DNA from: Bacteroidota bacterium
GTDB taxonomy: Bacteria; Bacteroidota; Bacteroidia; Chitinophagales; UBA10324
Direction: 5' to 3'
Length of the DNA: 8,919 nucleotides
NCBI GenBank assembly: GCA_003455275.1
Contig: DMRR01000094.1
Span: forward strand, 1-8,919
Position 1 is the stretch's first letter. Each line of letters opens with the position of its first letter. Positions 1 to 6,813 of the stretch are shown in pieces. The notes below the pieces were generated by a model that was given only the letters and a program-made list of their open reading frames with translations, did not search any database and was not told the DNA's origin. The position numbers were made by a program, and so were the translations under genes.

Positions 1-823
1 AAGCATCTGCAGTCAATGAATCCGGAGGAAGAAGAAAATTCACGCCGCGCTGTTTTGCTTTCTCTAAAAGTTTAAGTGCAGTGTCAGTGCGGTCTTCTTC
101 GCAAAGTGAGTTGCCAATATTTCCGCCGAGTGCTTTGTAAAAAGTGTAACTCATTCCGCCACCCACAATAATGTTATCAGCAATGTCAACCAGCTTTTCA
201 AGAATGAGAATCTTGTCAGAAACCTTTGCTCCTCCAATAATTGCTGTGAAGGGATGCGCGGCATTTCGCAAAACTTTTTCGGCACTCTCTACTTCGGCAC
301 TCATCAGGTAACCGAACATCTTTTTTTCCTTCGGGAAAAATTTTGCAATCACAGTGGTGGAAGCGTGCGCACGATGCGCAGTTCCGAAGGCATCATTCAC
401 ATAAGCATCCGCAATCGAAGCAAGTTCTTTTGAAAATTGTTCATCACCTTTTTCTTCTTCAGGATGAAAGCGAAGATTTTCCAGCAACAAAACTTCTCCT
501 GATTTCAGTTCGGCGGCAGCGCGCTTCACTTCGTCGCCAATGCAATCGTTCACAAACTTCACTTCACGACCAATCAGTTGGGAAGTGTGAGCCACAATGT
601 GTTTCAAAGAATATTTTTCTTCGGGTCCGGTTTTCGGTCTGCCGAGATGCGACATCAGAATCACTGCACCGCCATCATTCAGAATTTTATTGATAGTCGG
701 AAGAGCTGCTTTGATACGAGTATCGTCAGTTACTTCAAAAGTTTTTTTATCCAACGGAACATTGAAGTCCACGCGGATGATGGCTTTCTTTCCGGAGAAA
801 TTAAAGTTGTCAATTGTTGTCAT
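1..823 (-). CDS. pgk: Phosphoglycerate kinase, N-terminal two thirds (cut by window edge)
   Basis: Phosphoglycerate kinase transfers a phosphate from 1,3-bisphosphoglycerate to ADP in cytosolic glycolysis, directly after the step catalysed by the neighbouring gap product. I translated the minus strand by hand: 274 codons are visible before the left edge, against roughly 395 in the family. Visible signatures are the substrate-binding RVDFNVP (residues 17-23), SHLGRP (58-63), LLENLRF (113-119), [17 protein letters not shown] (139-155), GGAKVSDK (197-204) and VGGGM (220-224). The N-terminal domain is therefore complete, and the C-terminal nucleotide-binding domain is truncated only by the window. 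The ATG at 823 gives the normal [13 protein letters not shown] start; another ATG four bases upstream is out of frame. No premature stop was seen. A hairpin lies between gap and this start, so pgk may not simply be co-transcribed with gap. The identification is certain. Confidence 0.97.
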   Translation of the reverse strand, partial: MTTIDNFNFSGKKAIIRVDFNVPLDKKTFEVTDDTRIKAALPTINKILNDGGAVILMSHLGRPKTGPEEKYSLKHIVAHTSQLIGREVKFVNDCIGDEVKRAAAELKSGEVLLLENLRFHPEEEKGDEQFSKELASIADAYVNDAFGTAHRAHASTTVIAKFFPKEKKMFGYLMSAEVESAEKVLRNAAHPFTAIIGGAKVSDKILILEKLVDIADNIIVGGGMSYTFYKALGGNIGNSLCEEDRTDTALKLLEKAKQRGVNFLLPPDSLTADA

Positions 824-840
824 ACATCTTTTTTAAAAAT

Positions 841-872
841 AAAAATGCCTCTGAATAATCAGAGGCATTTTT
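841..872 (-). terminator. Perfect 14-bp hairpin with T-tract between gap and pgk
   Basis: The left arm 841-854 and right arm 859-872 are perfect reverse complements around a 4-base loop, with a GCCTCTGA core. Read on the minus strand, the hairpin lies 12 bases after the gap stop codon and is followed by a T-rich stretch (TTTTTATTTTT), the form of an intrinsic terminator. The arms end in A-runs and T-runs on both sides, so it could act in either direction. Its odd feature is position: it is in the 61-base gap between two co-directional glycolytic genes. Function is inferred from structure only. Confidence 0.8.
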
Positions 873-884
873 AGTATGGAAAAA

Positions 885-1898
885 TTATTTCTTAATCAGC
901 TCAGCAAAATATTTCACAGTGCGAACCAGCTGTGATACATAGCTCATTTCATTGTCATACCAAGACACAGTTCGAACGAGTTGTTGGTCTCCAACGGTGA
1001 GTACCCTTGTTTGAGTTCCATCATACAATGAACCGAAACTGCTTCCGATAATATCGCTGCTCACGATTTCATCTTCTGTATAACCGAATGATTCGTTGGC
1101 AGCAGCTTTCATCGCGGCATTCACTTCTTCAACGGTAACTTTTTTCTTCAACACAGAAGTTACTTCAGTCAGAGAACCTGTGAGAGTAGGAACACGCTGA
1201 GCAGAACCATCGAGTTTTCCTTTTAATGAGGGAAGCACAAGCCCAATTGCTTTTGCTGCACCGGTGCTGTTCGGAACAATGTTTTGTGCAGCAGCGCGCG
1301 CGCGACGCATATCACCTTTCGGATGCGGAGAGTCTTGTGTGTTCTGATCATTTGTATAAGCATGAACTGTTGTCATTAACCCGGCAACAATTCCGAATTT
1401 TTCTTCCAACACTTGCGCCATCGGAGCGAGACAGTTAGTAGTGCATGATGCGCAGGAGATAACGGTTTCAGTTCCGTCAAGAATATTGTGATTGACATTG
1501 AATACAATTGTTTTCAAATCACCTGTTGCAGGAGCAGAAATTACTACTCGCTTAGCGCCAGCTGTAATGTGTGCAGCAGCTTTGTCCTTGTCGGCAAAAA
1601 ATCCTGTGCATTCGAGCACAACATCCACTTCATGATTTTTCCAGGGAATAGAAGCAGGGTTTTTTTCGGTGTAAATTTTTATTTCGTTTCCGTCAACAAT
1701 GATGCTGTTGTCAGTTGATTTCACATCTGCATTGAAGCGACCTTGTGCTGAATCATATTTCAAAAGATGAGCAAGCATTTTAGGATTTGTGAGATCATTG
1801 ATGGCAACTACATCAATCCCTTTCATATGATAAATCTGGCGGTAAACAAGACGACCGATTCTTCCGAATCCGTTGATAGCGACTTTAATGTTCGACAT
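885..1898 (-). CDS. gap: Type I glyceraldehyde-3-phosphate dehydrogenase
   Basis: GAPDH oxidises glyceraldehyde-3-phosphate to 1,3-bisphosphoglycerate with NAD and phosphate in cytosolic glycolysis. The product is 337 residues, the normal length. The N-terminal Rossmann domain shows INGFGRIGR (residues 8-16) and an NDL segment (34-36) with the Asp typical of NAD-dependent enzymes. The catalytic motif SCTTN places the active cysteine at 152, and the partner histidine is at 179 in HAYTNDQ. The C-terminal SWYDNEMSY motif is intact. I chose the ATG at 1898 ([13 protein letters not shown]). A longer reading from a TTG at 1940 adds 14 residues not expected in the family, and that TTG lies inside the predicted -7 promoter element. 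The gene is followed by the hairpin at 841-872 and then pgk. It diverges from the tRNA-Glu gene. Confidence 0.98.
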   Translation of the reverse strand: MSNIKVAINGFGRIGRLVYRQIYHMKGIDVVAINDLTNPKMLAHLLKYDSAQGRFNADVKSTDNSIIVDGNEIKIYTEKNPASIPWKNHEVDVVLECTGFFADKDKAAAHITAGAKRVVISAPATGDLKTIVFNVNHNILDGTETVISCASCTTNCLAPMAQVLEEKFGIVAGLMTTVHAYTNDQNTQDSPHPKGDMRRARAAAQNIVPNSTGAAKAIGLVLPSLKGKLDGSAQRVPTLTGSLTEVTSVLKKKVTVEEVNAAMKAAANESFGYTEDEIVSSDIIGSSFGSLYDGTQTRVLTVGDQQLVRTVSWYDNEMSYVSQLVRTVKYFAELIKK

Positions 1899-1937
1899 TA
1901 TGGTTTTGAATTTTGTTAAAGATTTTTTTAAGGAGCG

Positions 1938-1967
1938 CAAATGTATTCAGACCGATTTCAGAGGGAA
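1938..1967 (-). promoter_or_regulatory. Probable Bacteroidota-type promoter of gap
   Basis: On the minus strand, TACATTTG (1945 down to 1938) matches the Bacteroidota -7 consensus TAnnTTTG. Nineteen bases upstream the sequence is TTC (1967-1965), a two-of-three match to the -33 TTG. Transcription would start near 1930, giving a leader of about 30 bases before the ATG at 1898. The consensus is established knowledge; its use here is inferred. Confidence 0.5.
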
Positions 1968-1999
1968 GTTTGAGTAAAGTTTTTTTTCAACGGCGTAAG

Positions 2000-2029
2000 T
2001 TGGTCGGGTGAGATGTCCGTTTATATTTG
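2000..2029 (+). promoter_or_regulatory. Probable Bacteroidota-type promoter of the tRNA-Glu gene
   Basis: TTG at 2000-2002, exactly 19 bases, then TATATTTG at 2022-2029: a full match to the Bacteroidota primary sigma consensus TTG-N19-TAnnTTTG. The mature tRNA begins 20 bases after the -7 element, which suits a short 5' leader removed by RNase P. It is arranged back to back with the gap promoter. Confidence 0.75.
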
Positions 2030-2048
2030 CGCCCCTTCAACTAAAAAT

Positions 2049-2120
2049 GGCCCGTTGGTCAAGGGGTTAAGACGCGTCCCTTTCACGGACGAATCAGGGG
2101 TTCGATTCCCCTACGGGCTA
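2049..2120 (+). tRNA. tRNA-Glu, anticodon UUC
   Basis: The cloverleaf folds completely. The acceptor arms are 2049-2055 and 2113-2119, with a G-U pair at position 1-72. The D stem is GTC/GAC (2058-2060 with 2071-2073). The anticodon stem CGTCC/GGACG encloses the loop CTTTCAC, with anticodon TTC at 2082-2084. The T stem AGGGG/CCCCT encloses TTCGATT. The discriminator base is A2120. The CCA end is not encoded (CAA follows), so it must be added by the CCA-adding enzyme. The anticodon assigns it to glutamate codons GAA and GAG. It has its own predicted promoter upstream and a terminator downstream, so it is probably a single-gene unit. Confidence 0.96.
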
Positions 2121-2162
2121 CAAACAAGGATTGAAGTTTTTATCAATTCCTTTTGGTTATTC

Positions 2163-2189
2163 AAAGGAGCCATTTTTTGGCTCCTTTTT
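2163..2189 (+). terminator. Intrinsic terminator of the tRNA-Glu unit
   Basis: AAAGGAGCC (2163-2171) pairs with GGCTCCTTT (2179-2187) around a short T-rich loop, and the right arm ends in a run of five T. It lies 43 bases after the tRNA and 25 bases before the next start codon, so it probably insulates the DinB-like gene from tRNA transcription. Confidence 0.85.
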
Positions 2190-2213
2190 ATTTCTTTGTG
2201 AAAAACCAGATTT

Positions 2214-2666
2214 ATGAAATCCATGATTGCTGAAAATGTTTCAGAGATAATTATTCGTGATTTAGAAAAACTCAAAACAGAAATTTCTTTATTCAAGGTT
2301 GAAGAAAATATCTGGAAGGTAAAAGCAACTGTGACAAACTCTGCAGGTAATCTGACCCTTCATTTGTGCGGAAACCTTCAGCATTTTATAGGAGCGGTGC
2401 TTGGTGGCAGCGGTTACATAAGAAATCGCGAGATGGAATTTACACTTAAAAATATTCCCCGAACAGAGTTACTCGAAGAGATTGAAAGAACTATTCAAGC
2501 AGTTAGCACCGGATTGAATTCAATAACTGATGGAGAACTTTATATTGATTACCCTCTTGAAAAGAATGGAAAAAAATCAAGCAAGGCATTCTTTCTTCTC
2601 CATTTGGTTGCACACTTGAATTATCATTTGGGCCAGGTAAATTATTTGAGAAGAATTCTGGAATAA
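2214..2666 (+). CDS. DinB-like (DUF1572-type) putative metal-binding protein
   Basis: A 150-residue soluble protein that resembles the DinB/DUF1572 superfamily of four-helix-bundle proteins, many of which bind a divalent metal through three histidines. Candidate ligands are a histidine in the segment LHLCGNLQHFIG (H50 or H57) and the C-terminal pair H134 and H138 in HLNYHLGQ. The segment NLTLHLCGNLQHF and the C-terminal HLNYHLGQVNYLRR are the recognisable parts. Relatives include thiol-dependent transferases (the bacillithiol and mycothiol S-transferase group) and stress-induced proteins, but I cannot assign a substrate. There is no signal peptide, so it is probably cytoplasmic. The ATG at 2214 was chosen; an in-frame ATG at 2223 is also possible, and no clear ribosome binding site decides between them. 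The TMEM175-like gene follows after 22 bases on the same strand and may be co-transcribed. The family call is fairly secure; the function is unknown. Confidence 0.8.
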   Translation: MKSMIAENVSEIIIRDLEKLKTEISLFKVEENIWKVKATVTNSAGNLTLHLCGNLQHFIGAVLGGSGYIRNREMEFTLKNIPRTELLEEIERTIQAVSTGLNSITDGELYIDYPLEKNGKKSSKAFFLLHLVAHLNYHLGQVNYLRRILE

Positions 2667-2688
2667 AATTTTTACCTCCAATGGATTT

Positions 2689-3270
2689 ATGAATAAGTCA
2701 AGACTCGAAGCCTTTAGTGACGGAGTATTTGCAATTGCAATTACACTTTTGATTTTGGATGTTCGTTTGCCTGAAGTCAGTTATGATCATCTTTGGCAGG
2801 CACTCAAAGAAATTATTCCTAATATTCTTGCTTATGTAATGAGTTTCCTTGTAATCGGAATGTACTGGGTGGGGCATCATACTTCTTTCAGAATTGTGGC
2901 AAAGACTGATGGGGTTCTTTTATGGTTGAATATTTTGCTATTGTTATGCATAAGTTTTATTCCTTTTCCTACCTCTATGTTGGGCAAGTACCCACAGGGA
3001 GAAATTCCGCTAATAATATATGGATGTAATCTTCTGGCCACCAACTTCATTGCTTTTTTAATGATCAAGTATTTGCATCATCATCCTGAATTAGGCTCTG
3101 AACATTTTCATGATAAATATTTCAACGATCAAATGCCGGTTTTCGGAACTGTAAATGGTTCTTATTTGCTGGCCATATTTCTTGCGCATTACTCTCCGCT
3201 GGCCAGTTACCTCATTTACGGTGTAATATTGATTTTACTGATTGTGATTTATGTAAGAAGAACCAGGTGA
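2689..3270 (+). CDS. TMEM175/DUF1211-family membrane protein, putative potassium channel
   Basis: A 193-residue integral membrane protein of the TMEM175 (DUF1211) family. Characterised members are potassium-permeable channels; bacterial forms carry one six-helix unit and assemble as tetramers, which fits this length. The hallmark RxxxFSD motif is present as RLEAFSD (residues 5-11), directly before the first helix (about 10-27), which lines the pore in known members. Further hydrophobic segments lie near 45-62, 77-97, 106-126, 153-167 and 170-188. A WVGHH segment (60-64) follows helix 2, and a histidine-rich stretch (HHHPELGSEHFHD) lies between helices 4 and 5. The start is the ATG at 2689. 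The stop codon ends one base before the stop of the convergent fmt gene, leaving no room for a terminator between them. Family assignment is confident; channel activity is inferred from the family. Confidence 0.9.
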   Translation: MNKSRLEAFSDGVFAIAITLLILDVRLPEVSYDHLWQALKEIIPNILAYVMSFLVIGMYWVGHHTSFRIVAKTDGVLLWLNILLLLCISFIPFPTSMLGKYPQGEIPLIIYGCNLLATNFIAFLMIKYLHHHPELGSEHFHDKYFNDQMPVFGTVNGSYLLAIFLAHYSPLASYLIYGVILILLIVIYVRRTR

Positions 3271-3271
3271 T

Positions 3272-4213
3272 TCAAATTTTATTGCCTCTTAAAAATTCCT
3301 GAACATTCATTCTTTTTTTTCCTTCGAGTTGAATTTCCAGCAGATCAATAGGAAAGTCGGCACAATGAAAACGGAGAAATGTTTTACCATCAGATTCGGC
3401 TTTACCCGGTTCTGATTTTTGAATCTGAAAATTTTCAACATCAGATTTTTTTGATTTAAAAACCTTCAACATCTTCCCGTTTAGGGTGGTGAATGCACCA
3501 GGATAGGGAGACAATCCGCGTATCTGATTTTGAATTTCTGAATATGATTTCGCCCAGTTGATTTCGCATTGCTCTGAAAAAATTTTGGGGGCTGAGTAAA
3601 CAGGTTGAACAGCAACCTGAGGTGTTAGCTTATATTCCTCATTTAGAATCAGGTTAACTGTTTTCAAAACCAGGTTGGCTCCTTCAATTTTCATTCGGTC
3701 GTGCAATTCACCGGCTGTCTCATTTTCGCCAATTGAAATTTTTTCCTGAAGAATTATAGCCCCGGTATCAATTTCATGTTCAAGAAAAAAAGTGGTGAGC
3801 CCTGTTTCTTTTTCTCCATTCATGATTGCCCAATTGATTGGAGCTGCTCCCCGGTATTGCGGTAACAGAGAAGCATGAAGATTAAATGTTCCAACTGCCG
3901 GCATTGACCAGATAATTTCGGGAAGCATTCTGAATGCAACCACAACCATCAGATCCGGCTGAAGGGCATTAAGGCTTTCAATAAAATCCGGTGACTTTAG
4001 CTTTTCCGGTTGAAGTACAAAAAGATTTTTTTCGGTTGCATATTTTTTTACTGCCGATTCATGAAGATGAAGCCCGCGGCCAGCCGGTTTATCGGGTGCG
4101 GTTACAACCGCAGAAATATTGAAGTCATTTTTGACAAGAATAGCGAGAGAAGGAACAGCAAATTCAGGAGTTCCCATAAATACAATTCGGAAATCTTTTT
4201 TCTCTTTCGGCAT
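3272..4213 (-). CDS. fmt: Methionyl-tRNA formyltransferase
   Basis: The enzyme formylates initiator Met-tRNA using 10-formyltetrahydrofolate, preparing it for translation initiation in the cytoplasm. The product is 313 residues, the usual size. The N-terminal formyltransferase domain starts with RIVFMGTPEFAVPSL (from residue 9), then APDKPAGRG (39-47). The catalytic set is visible as N111 and H113 in NLHASLLPQYRGAAP and D149 in HEIDTGAI, equivalent to N106, H108 and D144 of the E. coli enzyme. The C-terminal tRNA-binding domain (from about 200) contains CEINWAKS and IRGLSPYPGAFTTL. I chose the ATG at 4213 because it overlaps the stop of the upstream NamZ-like gene by one base (TGATG), a typical coupled arrangement; a TTG three bases earlier is in frame but less likely. 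It converges with the TMEM175-like gene with a single base between stops. Confidence 0.97.
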   Translation of the reverse strand: MPKEKKDFRIVFMGTPEFAVPSLAILVKNDFNISAVVTAPDKPAGRGLHLHESAVKKYATEKNLFVLQPEKLKSPDFIESLNALQPDLMVVVAFRMLPEIIWSMPAVGTFNLHASLLPQYRGAAPINWAIMNGEKETGLTTFFLEHEIDTGAIILQEKISIGENETAGELHDRMKIEGANLVLKTVNLILNEEYKLTPQVAVQPVYSAPKIFSEQCEINWAKSYSEIQNQIRGLSPYPGAFTTLNGKMLKVFKSKKSDVENFQIQKSEPGKAESDGKTFLRFHCADFPIDLLEIQLEGKKRMNVQEFLRGNKI

Positions 4214-5511
4214 CAATCAAAATCTTTATAGAGCAGGTATTTTTTTCTGACCGAATTAAATTTCTCAAGACCAGGCTTCCAGTCGTTACGAAATTGCAAT
4301 ACAGTTTTCCCTGTCATGATTCCGTTTTTTAAAGACTCAGTGCCTGCAAGTGTATCGAAATAAGAAGTGAAAAAATTTGGGCGATCAGGATAGGTTTGAT
4401 ACATTTCAACTAACCAGCTCAGGAATAAACTTTTTTGTGAAAAGAAAAATCCATTATTGTAAACCGATAAATCAAATCCGGTGCATAATTCATTTAAGTA
4501 AGGAGGGTTGGTAGCTCCGGCCCTTGAAGTAGGAGTGAACATAATTTTACCCAGCTTGCATCCCGGGTAGCCAAGTAATTGAAATGGTTTATCAGTTCCT
4601 CTGCCAAGACTTACCGGAGTTCCCTCAAAAAAACAGACAGAAGGGTAGAGATAAACTGCTGTCATATTCGGGAGATTAGGTGATGGTTTCCGTGGAAGAA
4701 TATATTTTGTATTATGATCATATCCTTCGCATGAAATTATTTTCAAATCACATTGCAGTGAATCGCTTAAGAGCTTTTCACCATTAAGCATTTGTGCGTA
4801 TTCACCCGGAGTCATTGCATACACAACAGGTATTGGTTGCATACCTACGAAGGATGAAAATTTTTTTTCGAGAATTGGACCATCTATATACCAACCATTT
4901 GGGTCCGGGCGATCAAGAATCAAAAGCTGAATATTGTCCATTGCACAGGCTTCCATTACATATTGCAAGGTGCTGATGTAGGTAAAGAAGCGGACTCCTA
5001 CATCCTGAATATCATAAACTACAAGGTCAATGTTTTTCAAATCATCATGCGTGGGCTTTTTATGATTTCCGTACAGCGAGATCACGGGCAGTTTCGTTTT
5101 CAGATCTATAGAACTTTCAATTTCCTGACCGGCGTCGGCATCGCCACGGAAACCATGCTCAGGGGCAAAAATTTCTTTCACCTGCATTCCCGATGAAATC
5201 AGTGTATCCACTAAATGAACATTGCCAATGAACGAAGTTGCATTTACAACAAGGGCAATTCTTTTGTCTTTAAGAAGAGGGAAATATTTTTCTGTTTGTT
5301 CTGCTCCCGTTTTAACTGAGGGAAAAGGCCCAAATGGCTGAGCCATGCAAACGATCATATTCATGCAGAGAAGAAAAAAAATAAATGAGCGGATGATAAA
5401 AACCGTCAGGTATTTTCGTGAAGATGAAATGAGATTCAATGTTTGCGGGTGTATGTTTACTTTGCAATAATAAAATTGTGCCGATGGAAATTTGGTTGAT
5501 GAAACAAACAT
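4213..5511 (-). CDS. Exported DUF1343 protein, NamZ-type exo-beta-N-acetylmuramidase (GH171)
   Basis: DUF1343 proteins include NamZ (YbbC of Bacillus subtilis), an exo-beta-N-acetylmuramidase of glycoside hydrolase family GH171 that releases MurNAc from the ends of peptidoglycan-derived glycans, so a role in wall turnover or recycling is likely. Family segments are clear: RIALVVNATS (84-93), APEHGFRGDADAG (116-128, with the conserved EHG glutamate), YDIQDVGVRFFTYISTL (166-182), LILDRPDPNGWYIDGP and FFEGTPVSLGRGTD. A hydrophobic stretch (about 35-54) ending CMAQ looks like a signal peptide with cleavage after A57, predicting a periplasmic location. The start is uncertain. The ATG at 5511 puts about 34 residues before the hydrophobic core, whereas a TTG at 5439 gives a compact signal peptide starting MNLISSSRKYL and is arguably better. 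The stop overlaps the fmt start (TGATG), so the two are probably one transcript. It diverges from the ABC permease gene. Confidence 0.88.
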   Translation of the reverse strand: MFVSSTKFPSAQFYYCKVNIHPQTLNLISSSRKYLTVFIIRSFIFFLLCMNMIVCMAQPFGPFPSVKTGAEQTEKYFPLLKDKRIALVVNATSFIGNVHLVDTLISSGMQVKEIFAPEHGFRGDADAGQEIESSIDLKTKLPVISLYGNHKKPTHDDLKNIDLVVYDIQDVGVRFFTYISTLQYVMEACAMDNIQLLILDRPDPNGWYIDGPILEKKFSSFVGMQPIPVVYAMTPGEYAQMLNGEKLLSDSLQCDLKIISCEGYDHNTKYILPRKPSPNLPNMTAVYLYPSVCFFEGTPVSLGRGTDKPFQLLGYPGCKLGKIMFTPTSRAGATNPPYLNELCTGFDLSVYNNGFFFSQKSLFLSWLVEMYQTYPDRPNFFTSYFDTLAGTESLKNGIMTGKTVLQFRNDWKPGLEKFNSVRKKYLLYKDFD

Positions 5512-5526
5512 GAATATTGGTTGATG
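5492..5526. repeat. 10-bp direct repeat TTGGTTGATG between divergent genes
   Basis: TTGGTTGATG occurs at 5492-5501 and again at 5517-5526, 25 bases apart start to start. It lies between the divergent NamZ-like and ABC permease genes. The spacing is near two and a half helical turns. This could be a regulator binding site or chance; no regulator gene is present in the window. Confidence 0.35.
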
Positions 5527-5530
5527 TATT

Positions 5531-5551
5531 TAAAATCTAAAATCTAAAATA
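5531..5551. repeat. Short tandem repeat TAAAATC, three copies
   Basis: TAAAATC occurs at 5531-5537 and 5538-5544, and as TAAAATA at 5545-5551. This AT-rich array sits just before the TTG start of the permease gene. It may be an unstable microsatellite or simply AT-rich upstream sequence. Confidence 0.6.
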
Positions 5552-5567
5552 TCAATTCTTAAATCCT

Positions 5568-6788
5568 TTGAACGCTCCCTGGTATATCACACGCCGAATT
5601 GCGCTGAGCCGACAGCCCAACTTTTCTCGCTTCATAGTACGGGTAGCAGTGGCAGCAATTGCTTTAAGCATGATGGTTATGATTATTTCAGGAAGCATGG
5701 TGAGCGGTTTTCAAAAAGAAATTTCAGAAAAGATTTTTGGATTCTGGGGCCATGTGCGAATTTTCGATTACAACAGCACACTTGGGTTTCAGGATAAAGC
5801 AATTTCTATTCACCAGAAATTTTATCCGTCAATTGAAAAAATGCCTGGCGTAAAACATATTCAGTCTTATGCCACCAAACCCGGAATTATTAAAACAAAA
5901 AATGAAATTGAAAGCATTGTAGTGCGTGGATATGGCGCCGATTTCGATACATCGTTTATTTCACAATGCATGGAGGTGGGAAAACTTTTCAAAGCCGGTG
6001 ATACTTCGCAGCCACGAAAAATTATTCTGTCTCAAACCACCGCACAGCGCCTCGGTGTAGATGCGGGTGATGATATTGTTATTTACTTCATCCAAAACCC
6101 TCCACGCGTTCGCAAATTCAGAATTTCAGGTATCTATAAAACTGGCCTTGAGGAGTTCGATAAAATATATGCGCTGGTGGATATATCAGACATTCAGAAA
6201 CTCAACAACTGGACGGCAGATTCTATCAGCGGATTCGAAGTTTTTCTTGATGATGTTAGGGATATTGATGCAATGGGAAAAAAAATTAATGAGCAACACA
6301 TTTCGCAAAACCTGATTGCACAAACCATGAAAGAAATTAATCCGAATATTTTTGATTGGCTTAATCTGCAAAGCATCAATGAATATGTGATTTTGATATT
6401 GATGACATTAGTTGCAATTATTAATATGGTTACTGCTCTTCTGATTCTTATACTTGAACGAACCAATATGATTGGGATATTAAAAGCTACCGGAGCATCC
6501 AATGCTTTTGTCAGAAAAGTTTTTCTTTACAATGCAGCAATCATTATTTTCAGAGGAATGGTAATAGGAAATGCGTTGGGTTTTGGTTTGTGCCTGCTGC
6601 AGGCAAAATTTGGGTTGATCAAATTGCCGGAGAAAGAATATTATGTAAGCACAGCACCAGTGCATTTTGATTTCTTATACATAGCCGGTGTGAATGGCGG
6701 TGTTATGATTGTTTGTTTGCTCGTTCTGTTGATTCCAAGTTACCTTGTTTCAAGGGTAAATCCGGTGAAGGCAATTCATTTCAGATAA
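5568..6788 (+). CDS. FtsX/LolC-LolE-type ABC transporter permease
   Basis: A 406-residue inner-membrane ABC permease of the MacB/FtsX/LolCE class. The layout is typical: a short N-terminal cytoplasmic segment (NAPWYITRRIALS), helix 1 (about 22-43), a large periplasmic domain (about 48-270), then the FtsX domain with helices near 273-296, 318-344 and 370-393. The cytoplasmic loop ERTNMIGILKATGAS (297-311) is the family coupling segment, and the C-terminus SRVNPVKAIHF is characteristic. LolCE proteins extract lipoproteins for transport to the outer membrane; other relatives export different substrates, so the substrate here is inferred only. The start is TTG at 5568: an in-frame stop lies at 5538-5540 and no ATG occurs between it and the conserved N-terminus. 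No ATPase partner gene is in the window, so it must use one encoded elsewhere. The small lipoprotein gene follows after 25 bases. Confidence 0.9.
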   Translation: MNAPWYITRRIALSRQPNFSRFIVRVAVAAIALSMMVMIISGSMVSGFQKEISEKIFGFWGHVRIFDYNSTLGFQDKAISIHQKFYPSIEKMPGVKHIQSYATKPGIIKTKNEIESIVVRGYGADFDTSFISQCMEVGKLFKAGDTSQPRKIILSQTTAQRLGVDAGDDIVIYFIQNPPRVRKFRISGIYKTGLEEFDKIYALVDISDIQKLNNWTADSISGFEVFLDDVRDIDAMGKKINEQHISQNLIAQTMKEINPNIFDWLNLQSINEYVILILMTLVAIINMVTALLILILERTNMIGILKATGASNAFVRKVFLYNAAIIIFRGMVIGNALGFGLCLLQAKFGLIKLPEKEYYVSTAPVHFDFLYIAGVNGGVMIVCLLVLLIPSYLVSRVNPVKAIHFR

Positions 6789-6813
6789 ATTCGTTGTTCT
6801 ATTTTTGAATCTC

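Noticed and set aside
343..874. Overlapping plus-strand reading frames opposite pgk
   Set aside because: They are antisense to the clearly conserved pgk reading frame, and their translations show no recognisable domain.
1899..1940. TTG start at 1940 extending gap by 14 residues
   Set aside because: The extension precedes the normal GAPDH N-terminus and its start codon lies in the predicted TACATTTG promoter element.
2049..2119. G-U pair at the end of the tRNA-Glu acceptor stem as a sign of a pseudogene
   Set aside because: All other stems pair perfectly, and the same GGCCCG/CGGGCT ends are, to my recollection, normal in Bacteroidota tRNA-Glu.
2013..2201. Small plus-strand reading frame across the tRNA
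   Set aside because: It runs straight through the promoter, tRNA-Glu and terminator, so it is chance coding potential.
5459..5465. TACTTTG as a plus-strand promoter for the permease
   Set aside because: It is one base short of TAnnTTTG and has no TTG at the right distance upstream.
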